A DNA stretch of 64,000 nt from Pseudoalteromonas galatheae (GCF_005886105.2 NZ_PNCO02000001.1:3675501-3739500), one strand, 5' to 3'; numbered from the stretch's first letter, positions 47,336-56,305 are shown. Made by a program: numbers and translations. Notes: generated from the letters alone by a model not told the origin.

Positions 47336-48448
47336 ATGCGATCTCTCAAATATCTAAAATTGTTTGCGGCCACTTTAGCGCTGACAGCGTGTAATACAAA
47401 CCAAAAGCCGCTACCTGTTGTAAAAGTGAATAAAACACTACACGCGGAGTCAATGGAGTCTTATCAAAACCTGTATGCTTCGCCTTTCAAAGATCTGGGA
47501 CCTTATCATGAGATTGATACGATAGATTTTAAGACTCCTGAAGAAAAGAAGCCTGTAGAGGACAGCATATTCAAATTATCTTATTCTGGGTTTGATAAAA
47601 CTCAAGGTTACAATTATCAAGACCACTTATATCCGACCGCTTTAAACAGCCAATCACGTAATACGATTACTTGGTTAGGCCATGCAAGCTTTTTAATCCA
47701 AGACGGAAGTGGTAATAGCTTTTTGACTGACCCTGTATTTGGTGAGTTTGATGGCATGGTGGGCACTGTTGGAACCATGCTTTTTGACGAATTAAAGCGT
47801 TTAGGGCCACCGCCAGTAGAGCCAAAAGCACTTTCTTTTGTTGATAGTGTATTGATCTCTCACGACCATTACGACCATTTCTCCAATGAAACTCTGTCAG
47901 AGTTAGGAAGTGACTTAGATATATTTTTACCTATCGGTATGCAGCATGAGCTTGATGGCACATTTAACAGCGTATTCGCGCTTGATTGGTATACCGAGGT
48001 TGAATATAAGAAAAACAAAATCCAATTTGTGCCAGCACACCACTACTCCAACCGAAGTATATTCGACCAAAATGAAAGCTTATGGGGTGGCTGGATCATC
48101 AATACAGGCCAGTTAAAAATTTACTTTGCGGGTGATACAGGCTACAGCCCAATATTCAAAGATATACATAGTAAACATGGTGACATTGATATATGTATGA
48201 TGCCGATAACAGCCTATGGTAAACACTTTAGAAGCGTGCACCTATCACCAGAAGATGCATTAAAAGCAGCGCTAGATCTGCATTGTAAAATATTTATTCC
48301 TTGGGGATATGGGACATGGCAGCTTGGCTTTGAACATGTTAATGAGCCACTGCGAAGACTTGCCTATGCAGCTAAGGAGTTAAAGCCAAACTTTAAAGTA
48401 CGTGTGCTAGGTATTGGAGAGTCTTTTAAGTTCACAGAATTACTTTAA
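47336..48448 (+). CDS. Lipoprotein metallo-beta-lactamase-fold hydrolase (NAPE-PLD/UlaG-like)
   Basis: This 370-residue protein has a lipobox LTAC with Cys at 19, so it should be anchored in the cell envelope. The metal motif HDHYDH, GDT and the phrase PAHHYSNRSIFDQNESLWGGW are typical of the NAPE-phospholipase D-like branch. The substrate may be a phospholipid, N-acyl compound or lactone; it is not known. ATG 47336 has AAAGGA seven bases upstream, and the longer start at 47294 lies inside the LuxR gene. A strong terminator follows. Confidence 0.82.
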   Translation: MRSLKYLKLFAATLALTACNTNQKPLPVVKVNKTLHAESMESYQNLYASPFKDLGPYHEIDTIDFKTPEEKKPVEDSIFKLSYSGFDKTQGYNYQDHLYPTALNSQSRNTITWLGHASFLIQDGSGNSFLTDPVFGEFDGMVGTVGTMLFDELKRLGPPPVEPKALSFVDSVLISHDHYDHFSNETLSELGSDLDIFLPIGMQHELDGTFNSVFALDWYTEVEYKKNKIQFVPAHHYSNRSIFDQNESLWGGWIINTGQLKIYFAGDTGYSPIFKDIHSKHGDIDICMMPITAYGKHFRSVHLSPEDALKAALDLHCKIFIPWGYGTWQLGFEHVNEPLRRLAYAAKELKPNFKVRVLGIGESFKFTELL

Positions 48449-48469
48449 CCTTTTTCCTAACTTGTTGTT

Positions 48470-48524
48470 AAGCGCTCTACAAGCAGCACCCGTGTCCGCT
48501 GCTTGCTCAAGAGCGCTTTTTTAT
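48470..48524 (+). terminator. Strong two-tier terminator
   Basis: An outer stem AAGCGCTC/GAGCGCTT encloses a second perfect stem CAAGCAGC/GCTGCTTG. The outer arm runs straight into six T residues. It ends the LuxR/hydrolase transcript. Confidence 0.85.
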
Positions 48525-49492
48525 ATTTTGGCATAGCTAAACCTCTTCAATTTTCTCTATATGAACTCACATTGAGTCCGCAAATGGCATCCATATCGCC
48601 AAACAAAAGGACTGAATAATGCTGTGCATAAGTAACTATCACACATGAAGTATTGAACAACCTAAGCTTCTGATAATTAAAACCTTGTAGCAGTCCTTAA
48701 TCATGCTTGGTGAACGTGCTCACACACCAATAATCAGCTCCTGACAATTAATGCTTCAAATTAGTGAGGATGTTGGCACATTGAAAGTCACATAACGCTT
48801 GAATGAAGCTTATCTAGACATAGGTTATGTAAAGTCACAGATATACATTAGCCAATTCGAAAGCTATATCTCATAAAAGAGTTTAAAAATACGCTAAAAA
48901 TCCTTCATAGCAGACGTGGTGATTAAAATCAATTACAGCCAAAATAATACTCTTTTCTTTTTATTATCGGTATTGAATACCAACGCCAAACTCATTCTGC
49001 TTGAGATAGTGAACCGCATCAATAAGTAGGTGGCGCTATAGATATTCATGTTTCAGATGCTCGCTCTTGAAGCTCAAGCACTTTTGTAGAGAAGTATACG
49101 TATTCACCTTCCTTTCGCAGCACAGTAGCAATATAGCGCTCAACCAAAACCAAGGCGGGCAAGTTTTTAGTATTTACCCTTTGTACTTAAGAGCTTATAA
49201 CTTTACTGCTTATTCTACTATCATGTGGAATCGCGTCACTCAGACAACACAACTACGCAAGCCAAACACATACTGCTCCCCGGAAACATAAACCTCAAAA
49301 AGCGACAGACCTTAACAAATCATAGCCTCCACTAACATACTTATGAAAAATCCATTTCACAACCATTTCCACGATAATAAACAAGGCTAATCCATTGTTT
49401 TTATTGCTTATTAAATTAAATTCAGGAATTTGCAATGTTGCTTGTTTAGCGCCACTATACTTCCATCAATGCTCATTAATTGCGGAAATAAC
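48525..49492. other. Gene-free region before the second LuxR gene
   Basis: About 970 bases carry no convincing gene on either strand. One frame at 49067-49291 begins with a TTG and contains Gly-Gly at the right distance for a leader, but the rest does not match. The region may be decayed precursor DNA and includes the promoter of the gene at 49493. Confidence 0.4.
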
Positions 49493-50146
49493 ATGACTAA
49501 TAACAACATAGAAAATACGTTTGCAGATATTTTGAGTTTTAAACCCCTGATAGATAAAGCTGGAAACTTACACTCACCCGCTAAAATCGAAGAGTGGCTG
49601 ATGGAGATAGGAACGACTATTCGGTGTGATTCAATTCATTTAATTGGCTTTAAGCCACTCTCACCAACGGCTTATCAACATCATGTGATTGGACCGAACC
49701 ACCTCATTATGGAAGATACCCTTAATTTAGATGCTGCTTATGAAAATTGTAAAGAGAGCCACACCCCCTACGCGATGAAAGTGAAAGGCAGTGAGTATGG
49801 CTTGATGGTCCCGCTTCGCGGAGTCAGCGGTATTGTAGGGTGTGTGCTTATCACCAGCGATAGTTACATAGACTCACGCCAACAAGAGTGGCATTGGAGT
49901 ATTTTGGGGCTTCACTTATTACAAGCTTTAAAGCGCAGCTTCTCCAAAGACAAAATAAAGATCACCAAACGTGAACGCGATTGTATTCTTTGGGCATCAG
50001 AAGGAAAAACATCGTGGGAGATTAGCCAAATACTCGGGATTTCGGAACGTACTGTCAATTTTCACCTAAATAACTGCATTGAAAAAACCAATAGTGCAAA
50101 TCGACAGCAAGCCATCGTAAAGTACCTGTTCAATCACACCCTGTAA
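49493..50146 (+). CDS. LuxR-type transcriptional regulator, paralogue
   Basis: This protein of about 217 residues has a LuxR helix-turn-helix nearly identical to that at 46647 (TKRERDCILWASEGKTSWEI, SERTVNFHLNNCIEKTN), while the N-terminal sensing half is quite different. GCGGAAATAAC precedes ATG 49493; an upstream ATG at 49430 is in frame but lacks a good Shine-Dalgarno sequence. Same DNA-reading head with different sensors suggests two signals feeding one regulon (inference). Confidence 0.83.
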   Translation: MTNNNIENTFADILSFKPLIDKAGNLHSPAKIEEWLMEIGTTIRCDSIHLIGFKPLSPTAYQHHVIGPNHLIMEDTLNLDAAYENCKESHTPYAMKVKGSEYGLMVPLRGVSGIVGCVLITSDSYIDSRQQEWHWSILGLHLLQALKRSFSKDKIKITKRERDCILWASEGKTSWEISQILGISERTVNFHLNNCIEKTNSANRQQAIVKYLFNHTL

Positions 50147-50353
50147 TCCATTATATGATTTTATATCCTATACAAAGCCACAAATCGACCCCAAACATGT
50201 GAGCAATAAACCTAGTTCACATGTCTAAGGTCGAGCTATAATTCTTAAGTTCACAAATCTAACAAAATACCCTTCCTCAAATTCAGCACTTAGTCATATG
50301 TAATATTAGAGTAGTTTGTCTTGTAACGCTTGAACGGGCTTTAGAAATAGAAG

Positions 50354-50371
50354 AAGAGCCTACAGGCTCTT
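50354..50371 (-). terminator. Terminator of the 50403 precursor gene
   Basis: AAGAGCCT and AGGCTCTT pair perfectly (8 bp, 2-base loop) about 30 bases after the minus-strand stop, and CTTCTATTTC follows on that strand. It can also act on the convergent LuxR transcript. Confidence 0.65.
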
Positions 50372-50402
50372 ACTTAAGAAAGGAGGGGGGCTGCAGAATG
50401 TT

Positions 50403-50576
50403 TTAGCGGATATTAATTGGACAGTCACTGATATGTGACGTCACCACTGTCCAGCTGTAGTCGGATGCAACCTGCTCTTTTATACCACCTGCAACAAGCA
50501 TTGTTTGCTGTGCTTTGATCCCAGAACTAGAAGCAGAAAGTGTTTTCATTTCACGTTTTTTTAGTTTAATTTTCAT
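50403..50576 (-). CDS. Gly-Gly-leader RiPP precursor next to the class III genes
   Basis: This 57-residue peptide has a 31-residue leader (MKIKLKKREMKTLS, then TMLVAGG) like the class I precursors. Its 26-residue core starts IKEQVASDYSWTVVTSHISD and ends with a single Cys in DCPINIR. It lacks the LKLQ motif of the class III precursors. It lies on the same strand and downstream of the LanKC/ABC operon, beyond a repeat block. Whether LanB/LanC or LanKC modifies it is unclear. The Gly-Gly points to the C39 transporter at 40458. Confidence 0.78.
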   Translation of the reverse strand: MKIKLKKREMKTLSASSSGIKAQQTMLVAGGIKEQVASDYSWTVVTSHISDCPINIR

Positions 50577-50674
50577 TATGTTACCCTGTTGTTATGTTGT
50601 GTGTGAGTTAAATATAAACAACTAATTCACCGTCAACAAGCTGCTAGATCTGGCAGGGTAAGAACGAATATTAA

Positions 50675-50949
50675 TAAGGTTGGCATCCCTGCCAAGAACG
50701 AAAAAATAAATCGATATGTACACGTCATTGTGTACTTTCATTAGGCATTTTATCTGCCTAGATTTTGCCTCCGAGCAACCCTTAGCGTTTGAGTAAGGTT
50801 GGCATCCCTGCCAAGAACGAAAAAATAAATCGGTATGTACACGTCAGTGTGTACTTTCATTAGGCATCTTATCTGCCAAGTCCTCGCCTCCAAGCGATCC
50901 TTACTGTTTGAGTAAGGCTGGCATCCCTGCCAGAGAACGAAAAATAAAT
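50675..50949. repeat. 119-bp REP-like repeat, two full copies and one partial
   Basis: Units start at 50675, 50794 and 50913. Each contains the palindrome TGGCATCCCTGCCA followed by AGAACGAAAAAATAAATC, and the first two also contain GTACAC-N6-GTGTAC. A diverged fragment of the motif lies just upstream at about 50650-50669. The palindromes resemble REP-type intergenic elements. Short minus-strand frames in each unit lack any leader pattern and are probably not genes. Confidence 0.75.
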
Positions 50950-51098
50950 ATCATCATGCTGTTCATTTCTTAAACAACAGCAAAATTGCATAGAAAGCGG
51001 TTCAAAATATGACTTCCTTGTCATTACTAACTTTCACTCTGTATTATTTTTACTGTTAGTGAGCCAAACTTAGTATCCATCCGATAGCCCTAGCAGAC

Positions 51099-52688
51099 TT
51101 AACTTACTGCGACTTTACCGTCTCCTTTCAAGTCAATAAATCGCGTAAACTTGTCTTTAAAGGTGTTGCCCTCGTGCATAATCATAAGCACAGCTGCATT
51201 TTTGGTGTATTGCTCTATGAGCCCCAAAATACTTTCTTTGCTCTGATCATCAATGTTAGCCAGCGGTTCATCTAATACATAGATATTTGCAGGTTTTAGT
51301 AAGCAAGCGGCAATTTGGCATTTCTTCTTTTGACCTTCAGACAGGTCGTCATAATTAATATCCAAACACTCTTGCAGTCCCAACTCCTTGATTAGCGCCT
51401 CCGCACGTATTGAGCTATTCCATTTCAAGCTTAGGGTATTGAAGTTTTCCTTCACCGTGCCTGGCAAAAATTGGAACGGGTAAAGCGCGGAACTCATTTC
51501 TTTGTTTTGTGCGAGGGTGATCCGACCTTGCTGTGGTTGATAAAAGCCCGCCAACAAATTCAAAAACGTGCTTTTTCCTACCCCATTACCGCCAGATATC
51601 AAGATCTTATCTTCATGATTCACATTAAAAGATACGTCTTTAAGGATCTGTTTATCACCATAACTAAATCCAACATTGTGTAGCTCAAGCTCATTGTGCT
51701 CTGCAGTACCAGTGGAGACTTGGGGCAGCTCAACCGTCTGAGTAAATACACGATAACGCTCAAGGAGCCCGTTTAACGCTGCTATTTGAGGGATCACTGC
51801 TGACAGTTGCTGTACCGCACCAACGATCATGCCGAATGCTCGAGTTAGCGCGAACAAGGAACCTATCGTAAACACACCTAATATCACTTGAATACCTGCC
51901 GCAATCAAAACAGACAGCTCGGCATAACTTAAAAACACGCTGCTGATAGATTGATACATGGCAGCTATTTTGGTGTTTTTATATCTTGCATCCAAAGGCT
52001 CTGCGATACCCTCTTCAATACGGTGCTGCGCTTGATTGATTAGACTATGAGTTTTTACATACTTAAAGCTATCAATGGCTTTATTTAAAATGGATTTGAA
52101 TTGCGCTTCCGTCTCATGCAAACGCTCTGTACAGTTTGAAATCCTGCCACTAAAACGGTGTGCTAAAAAGTATAAGAACGGTACTATCACAACTAGCGCC
52201 AGGGTAATTTCCCAGCTCAACCAAATCGCGACACTTAATCCAATAACACTAACTAAAGCCCCTGATATCAAGCCTGTACACACATCAACGACTCCGCTCA
52301 GCTGACGTGCCTCATCATGCAAACGAGAAGTAAAGTACCCACGACCTTTCTCAGCAATTTCTGCATACGGTTTATTGTAGATAGACTCAGCCATTTCAAC
52401 AGTAAGATATTGATGTACATCATTTTTTATTTTTTGTGAGGTTAGCGCAGTATAATAGATTAGCGCTCTACCAAACGTCGCAATGAATGTCACACCTACA
52501 GCCAAATAAATAAATGTTTGTACATCACCCTCACTAAGCGCATCTATTAAGAATTTCATTGCCAATGGGTCTACCGCTGAAAACATTACTGCTTGAATAG
52601 CAGTTAAGAAAAACAGTAAACCAAGTTTCTTGCGATGTGGCTTCAAGATATCTTTAGCTGTGCTAAGGTTTTCTTTTGAAATAATCAT
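51099..52688 (-). CDS. ABC transporter of the class III lanthipeptide cluster (no peptidase domain)
   Basis: This 529-residue half-transporter has six membrane helices in about 20-300 and one nucleotide-binding domain with GGNGVGKST, a variant signature LSEGQKKK and Walker B IYVLDEPLANID. There is no C39 domain, in keeping with precursors that lack Gly-Gly. ATG 52688 has AAGGA ten bases upstream and is preferred to the TTG at 52742 that overlaps LanKC. It is coupled to LanKC (43-base gap) and should export the modified peptide to the periplasm. Confidence 0.87.
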   Translation of the reverse strand: MIISKENLSTAKDILKPHRKKLGLLFFLTAIQAVMFSAVDPLAMKFLIDALSEGDVQTFIYLAVGVTFIATFGRALIYYTALTSQKIKNDVHQYLTVEMAESIYNKPYAEIAEKGRGYFTSRLHDEARQLSGVVDVCTGLISGALVSVIGLSVAIWLSWEITLALVVIVPFLYFLAHRFSGRISNCTERLHETEAQFKSILNKAIDSFKYVKTHSLINQAQHRIEEGIAEPLDARYKNTKIAAMYQSISSVFLSYAELSVLIAAGIQVILGVFTIGSLFALTRAFGMIVGAVQQLSAVIPQIAALNGLLERYRVFTQTVELPQVSTGTAEHNELELHNVGFSYGDKQILKDVSFNVNHEDKILISGGNGVGKSTFLNLLAGFYQPQQGRITLAQNKEMSSALYPFQFLPGTVKENFNTLSLKWNSSIRAEALIKELGLQECLDINYDDLSEGQKKKCQIAACLLKPANIYVLDEPLANIDDQSKESILGLIEQYTKNAAVLMIMHEGNTFKDKFTRFIDLKGDGKVAVS

Positions 52689-52731
52689 AACAATCAATTC
52701 CTTAGTGAGGCGGCCTAAGCCGCCAACCTCA

Positions 52732-55401
52732 TTAGATATCAAACAATGGGCGAGATTTATTATTTAACACTCGGTCAAAGACAATCCCAACGCCCGAAGA
52801 ACCCATAGCAAGATCAGTCGACAGCCTAATCAAGGTGCGCCCTGGGAATAACTCTCCTTCATCGCGTGAAATTGAAAACAGTGCCGAACGCGCTAATATA
52901 TGAAATGCACTTTCCTTATACTGCAGCTCTTGGGTAACCTGATACATATCGAATAAAAAGTCAGCGATCCCCACCGAACCAGAGAATAATCCCTGCTGAG
53001 CTGCATAAAGCGAGTATGAGCTCAATGCAATTTTACGGGCAATATTCAAATAGTATTCGTCTTCAGTTGCTTGATATAAGCGCAGTACCACCGAACCAAT
53101 ACCCGAGGATCCATTTTCGATGTACGGCAGTACCATTTGACTACTCTCGGAGTCGCCCCATTGATAATGTCCCTCAGGTTTTAGCCCCACATTCAGGTCG
53201 AATTGCAGCGCCAATCTAGCTTCTTCTAAATAGCTCTCTTGATCCGTCACGTTAAACAGTTGGATTAAAAACAACGCGATACCTGTGCTACCGTACATGA
53301 AGCCAACGCCATCACTGTCCTCTACACTTGACGCATACTTATATCCACCACGCTCAAAAGTTCTTCTATTTCTTAGTAACTGCGCCGCTTCAATAGCCTG
53401 CTGTAAGTCGCTTGCTCGCTGTGTATTCTGATACAACTTAATAAAGCCATGCCCTATTCCTGCCAAACCGTGGGCAAAGTTACTCGCTTGTAATTCATGC
53501 GGTACAGCCATGGATTTAGTCAGTAATTCACGTGCAACATCGTAGTTACCCAACTCTAGTTGGGTCAGTGCCATACCGGCATATCCAACCAATAGACCAG
53601 GAGATGCTTCCTGCTCGTTAAAACCCTGCTCTAACTCTGCTGCAAGACCTGTTGGAATACTATGTTCGGAACGGGCGAGTAATAGCGCAGGTCCTGAATA
53701 ACCGTAGGCGAGTGAACTCATATGAGTATCAAATGCTTGGAAATCCACTGGTAGATAAAAATTATGACCTTTTCGCTCGATACCACTTCTCAGTAGTCGG
53801 GTTATGTTATTCAGTGAGCGCTGTAGTGTATTTTCAATTTCACTAAAGTCTGCCGATATCTTAGGAAGCGCTTCTATTCTTTCTATTTTCTCTGCTACTT
53901 CGTCTGATAATGTAATGTTGTCCAACTCATGTAAAAGCACCTTAGCTTCATCAACTAAGCCCTTAGATAGACGGTCTACAATCTCAATCACATGCTTAGG
54001 TAATCCGCTATCTTGTACCAACCTCTCTAGCAGCGACCATTTGAACTCAGCATTCATTTCAAAGGCTTGCTGAATAGGAAGCAACATACTGTACAACACC
54101 ATGGATAAACCATACCAGTCCCCCTTAAAAGTTGCGCCTTCTTTAATCAAGTTCGATTGCTCGGTAAAACCGGGGGTTGCTAAAATCGGAATGCTGTCTC
54201 TATGTTCATTCGCTGTATCTAATTTAAACGAACCTTCAAAGTCGATAAATTTGATGCGTTTATTGTCACTATCAACAATGATGTTGTTTGGTGAAATATC
54301 TGCCAATACAATACCTTGGCTATGAGCATATGAAATGGCTTCAATGCACGCCTTGGTGATCCAAGTAAACTGTTGTTTAAACTTTTCTGCCGTCGCCAAG
54401 TTGCCTGTAAATGGGATCAAAGTGACTTCTTCTTTTGCCCTAAATGAGCGTATTGCTTCTCCTTGTACAAACTCTTCAACTAAGAAGGAGTGTTCCCATT
54501 CGGTGAAACAATCGACGGGTTTAGGGAAGTAGTCACTACCTTGCAACGCCTCAAGTATTTTAAATTCATTGTTTAATACCGTGTCAGCATATATCGACTT
54601 TGCATTGAGCGAGGAGAATTGCACATAAGGACGTGCCTCTTTAACTACTACAGTTTCGCCCGTTGCTAAATCTGTCGCTTTATACACACCACCACTGTTC
54701 GAGAAGGAAAAAGCTTCTGATATTTGATATCTACCAGCCAACGGCTTAATTTCAGAATCATCCTCGCTGAGGGCTTCATCGTTGAACGGCTCATCAATCC
54801 AGCTAGGCAATGAGTAAAACGCTTCTCGCTCATCTTTCACCAAAGTACCGTCCGGTTGGATCAAGCACGCATCCGCAGTTCCATCGGGCTTAGGCCTTGG
54901 GATCAACTTGTAACCACCATAACGATAGTGCACGACTTTGCTATCTTTATATCGCTTGTCAGAGAGAATGTATGGGCCGTTGTTGTCTTTCGTCGCCAGA
55001 TACAGGTCATGGATCATGGCCTTAAACGAATCGAAGTTCACGGGGTAAATTGTGATCAGCTTGCCAGAGCCGCTGCGACCGGTTGATTTAGATGCCATTT
55101 GGTTGGCTAAGTCTTTACGACAAATAACTTTGAATGCGGCTTTATAATCCATGCATACCTGTACGGTTTTACGGATCACTTCAATGGCTTCTTCCTCCGT
55201 GGCCGATACATGAATTTTGAACCCTTGCAGCGGAATTTCCACGTCAAGTGGTGCAGCGGCCAGCCAGATATTGTGCCTTTTTACTGTCCAATCTTTCGAA
55301 AGCAAACTAGTTATAACTTCACTGTATTCCTTATCAGCACCTAACTCTGACGGTAGCGAGAAGAAGTCCTTATCGCCAAAGGTGTACAAATTATCCAACA
55401 T
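52732..55401 (-). CDS. Class III lanthipeptide synthetase LanKC
   Basis: This 889-residue three-domain enzyme phosphorylates Ser/Thr, eliminates phosphate and cyclises with Cys. The N-terminal lyase-like domain spans about 1-215. The kinase domain shows a glycine loop SNSGGVY at 234-240, Lys 254, the catalytic loop LADISPNN at 366-373 and DFEG at 387-390. The LanC-like cyclase domain covers about 555-889 and contains no Cys at all, so the zinc ligands of LanC are absent, as is usual in class III. GAGAACG lies upstream of the ATG; the same motif precedes the first precursor at 56866. The length is normal for LanKC. Confidence 0.93.
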   Translation of the reverse strand: MLDNLYTFGDKDFFSLPSELGADKEYSEVITSLLSKDWTVKRHNIWLAAAPLDVEIPLQGFKIHVSATEEEAIEVIRKTVQVCMDYKAAFKVICRKDLANQMASKSTGRSGSGKLITIYPVNFDSFKAMIHDLYLATKDNNGPYILSDKRYKDSKVVHYRYGGYKLIPRPKPDGTADACLIQPDGTLVKDEREAFYSLPSWIDEPFNDEALSEDDSEIKPLAGRYQISEAFSFSNSGGVYKATDLATGETVVVKEARPYVQFSSLNAKSIYADTVLNNEFKILEALQGSDYFPKPVDCFTEWEHSFLVEEFVQGEAIRSFRAKEEVTLIPFTGNLATAEKFKQQFTWITKACIEAISYAHSQGIVLADISPNNIIVDSDNKRIKFIDFEGSFKLDTANEHRDSIPILATPGFTEQSNLIKEGATFKGDWYGLSMVLYSMLLPIQQAFEMNAEFKWSLLERLVQDSGLPKHVIEIVDRLSKGLVDEAKVLLHELDNITLSDEVAEKIERIEALPKISADFSEIENTLQRSLNNITRLLRSGIERKGHNFYLPVDFQAFDTHMSSLAYGYSGPALLLARSEHSIPTGLAAELEQGFNEQEASPGLLVGYAGMALTQLELGNYDVARELLTKSMAVPHELQASNFAHGLAGIGHGFIKLYQNTQRASDLQQAIEAAQLLRNRRTFERGGYKYASSVEDSDGVGFMYGSTGIALFLIQLFNVTDQESYLEEARLALQFDLNVGLKPEGHYQWGDSESSQMVLPYIENGSSGIGSVVLRLYQATEDEYYLNIARKIALSSYSLYAAQQGLFSGSVGIADFLFDMYQVTQELQYKESAFHILARSALFSISRDEGELFPGRTLIRLSTDLAMGSSGVGIVFDRVLNNKSRPLFDI

Positions 55402-55449
55402 ATTTTCGTTCTCATTTTTTTAATTTGTTTTAGAAAAAGTTGCCAAGGA

Positions 55450-55523
55450 CGACGCGACAAATCATTTGGCGCGTCGCTGGCTCTCAGGAGATATACTGCG
55501 GCTTATAGCGCAGCCCTCCTGAG
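55450..55523 (-). other. Two consecutive hairpins between precursor array and LanKC
   Basis: The first on the minus strand pairs CTCAGGAG (55516-55523) with CTCCTGAG (55483-55490), with an inner CTGCG/CGCAG stem. The second pairs CGACGCG (55470-55476) with CGCGTCG (55450-55456), with inner CAAAT/ATTTG pairing. Neither is followed by a T-run. They probably limit read-through or cap the abundant precursor mRNA, so that precursor is made in excess over enzyme (inference). Confidence 0.7.
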
Positions 55524-55529
55524 CAAACA

Positions 55530-55652
55530 TTACGGCTGAACGTTTGCAGCTTGTGCAGCTAGCGTGCGGCAAATACCACTTAGCGTTGACCAGCTTTGAA
55601 CGTCTGCTTCAGATGTCGATGTCATTTCTTGTAGTTTTAATACGTTGTTCAT
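55530..55652 (-). CDS. Class III lanthipeptide precursor, array copy 1 (nearest LanKC)
   Basis: This 40-residue peptide has leader MNNVLKLQEMTSTSEADV, which carries the VLKLQ motif recognised by class III synthetases. The core is QSWSTLSGICRTLAAQ plus AANVQP. STLSGIC fits the SxxSxxC labionin pattern. It is the last precursor before the hairpins and LanKC. Confidence 0.88.
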   Translation of the reverse strand: MNNVLKLQEMTSTSEADVQSWSTLSGICRTLAAQAANVQP

Positions 55653-55684
55653 GTTTTTATCCTGTTAACTGTGTGTCGTGTCGA

Positions 55685-55807
55685 TTACGGCTGAACGTTT
55701 GCAGCTTGTGCAGCTAGCGTGCGGCAAATACCACTTAGCGTTGACCAGCTTTGAACGTCTGCTTCAGATGTCGATGTCATTTCTTGTAGTTTTAATACGT
55801 TATTCAT
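55685..55807 (-). CDS. Class III lanthipeptide precursor, array copy 2
   Basis: This 40-residue peptide is identical in protein sequence to copy 1, with the same LKLQ leader and WSTLSGIC core. It has its own Shine-Dalgarno sequence AGGATAAAAAC. Confidence 0.88.
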   Translation of the reverse strand: MNNVLKLQEMTSTSEADVQSWSTLSGICRTLAAQAANVQP

Positions 55808-55839
55808 GTTTTTATCCTGTTAACTGTGAGTCGTGTCGA

Positions 55840-55963
55840 TTACGGCTGAACGTTTGCAGCTTGTGCAGCTAGCGTGCGGCAAATACCACTTAGCGTTGAC
55901 CAGCTTTGAACGTCTGCTTCCAGAAGTCGATGTCATTTCTTGTAGTTTTAATACGTTATTCAT
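55840..55963 (-). pseudogene. Class III precursor, array copy 3, frameshifted
   Basis: One extra C at 55920-55921 makes this unit 124 bases instead of 123. The leader reads normally to MTSTS, then the frame changes to GSRRSKLVNA and beyond, losing the WSTLSGIC core. The peptide would not carry a labionin motif. A sequencing error in the CC run cannot be excluded. Confidence 0.8.
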
Positions 55964-55995
55964 GTTTTTATCCTGTTAGCTGTGATGCGTGTCGA

Positions 55996-56118
55996 TTACG
56001 GCTGAACGTTTGCAGCTTGTGCAGCTAGCGTGCGGCAAATACCACTTAGCGTTGACCAGCTTTGAACGTCTGCTTCAGATGTCGATGTCATTTCTTGTAG
56101 TTTTAGTACGTTGTTCAT
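55996..56118 (-). CDS. Class III lanthipeptide precursor, array copy 4
   Basis: This 40-residue peptide has the same protein sequence as copies 1 and 2, with its own ribosome site. Confidence 0.88.
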   Translation of the reverse strand: MNNVLKLQEMTSTSEADVQSWSTLSGICRTLAAQAANVQP

Positions 56119-56150
56119 GTTTTTATCCTGTTAACTGTGATGCGTGTCGA

Positions 56151-56273
56151 TTACGGCTGAACGTTTGCAGCTTGTGCAGCTAGCGTGCGGCAAATACCAC
56201 TTAGCGTTGACCAGCTTTGAACGTCTGCTTCAGAAGTCGATGTCATTTCTTGTAGTTTTAATACGTTATTCAT
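56151..56273 (-). CDS. Class III lanthipeptide precursor, array copy 5
   Basis: This 40-residue peptide is identical in protein sequence to copy 1. Only a silent change (ACT for ACA Thr codon in the leader) separates it from copies 1, 2 and 4. Confidence 0.88.
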   Translation of the reverse strand: MNNVLKLQEMTSTSEADVQSWSTLSGICRTLAAQAANVQP

Positions 56274-56305
56274 GTTTTTATCCTGTTAACTGTGAGTCGT
56301 GTCGA

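Noticed and set aside
49067..49291. Possible further Gly-Gly precursor (MKLKHF..., QGG at position 31)
   Set aside because: The start is TTG, the KKxIKxLS leader block does not match and the following core shows no conserved pattern. It may be a decayed copy but cannot be supported.
50700..50930. Short minus-strand frames in the 119-bp repeats (MKVHTDVYIP...)
   Set aside because: They arise from the REP-like element, lack a ribosome site and leader features, and end at unrelated places.
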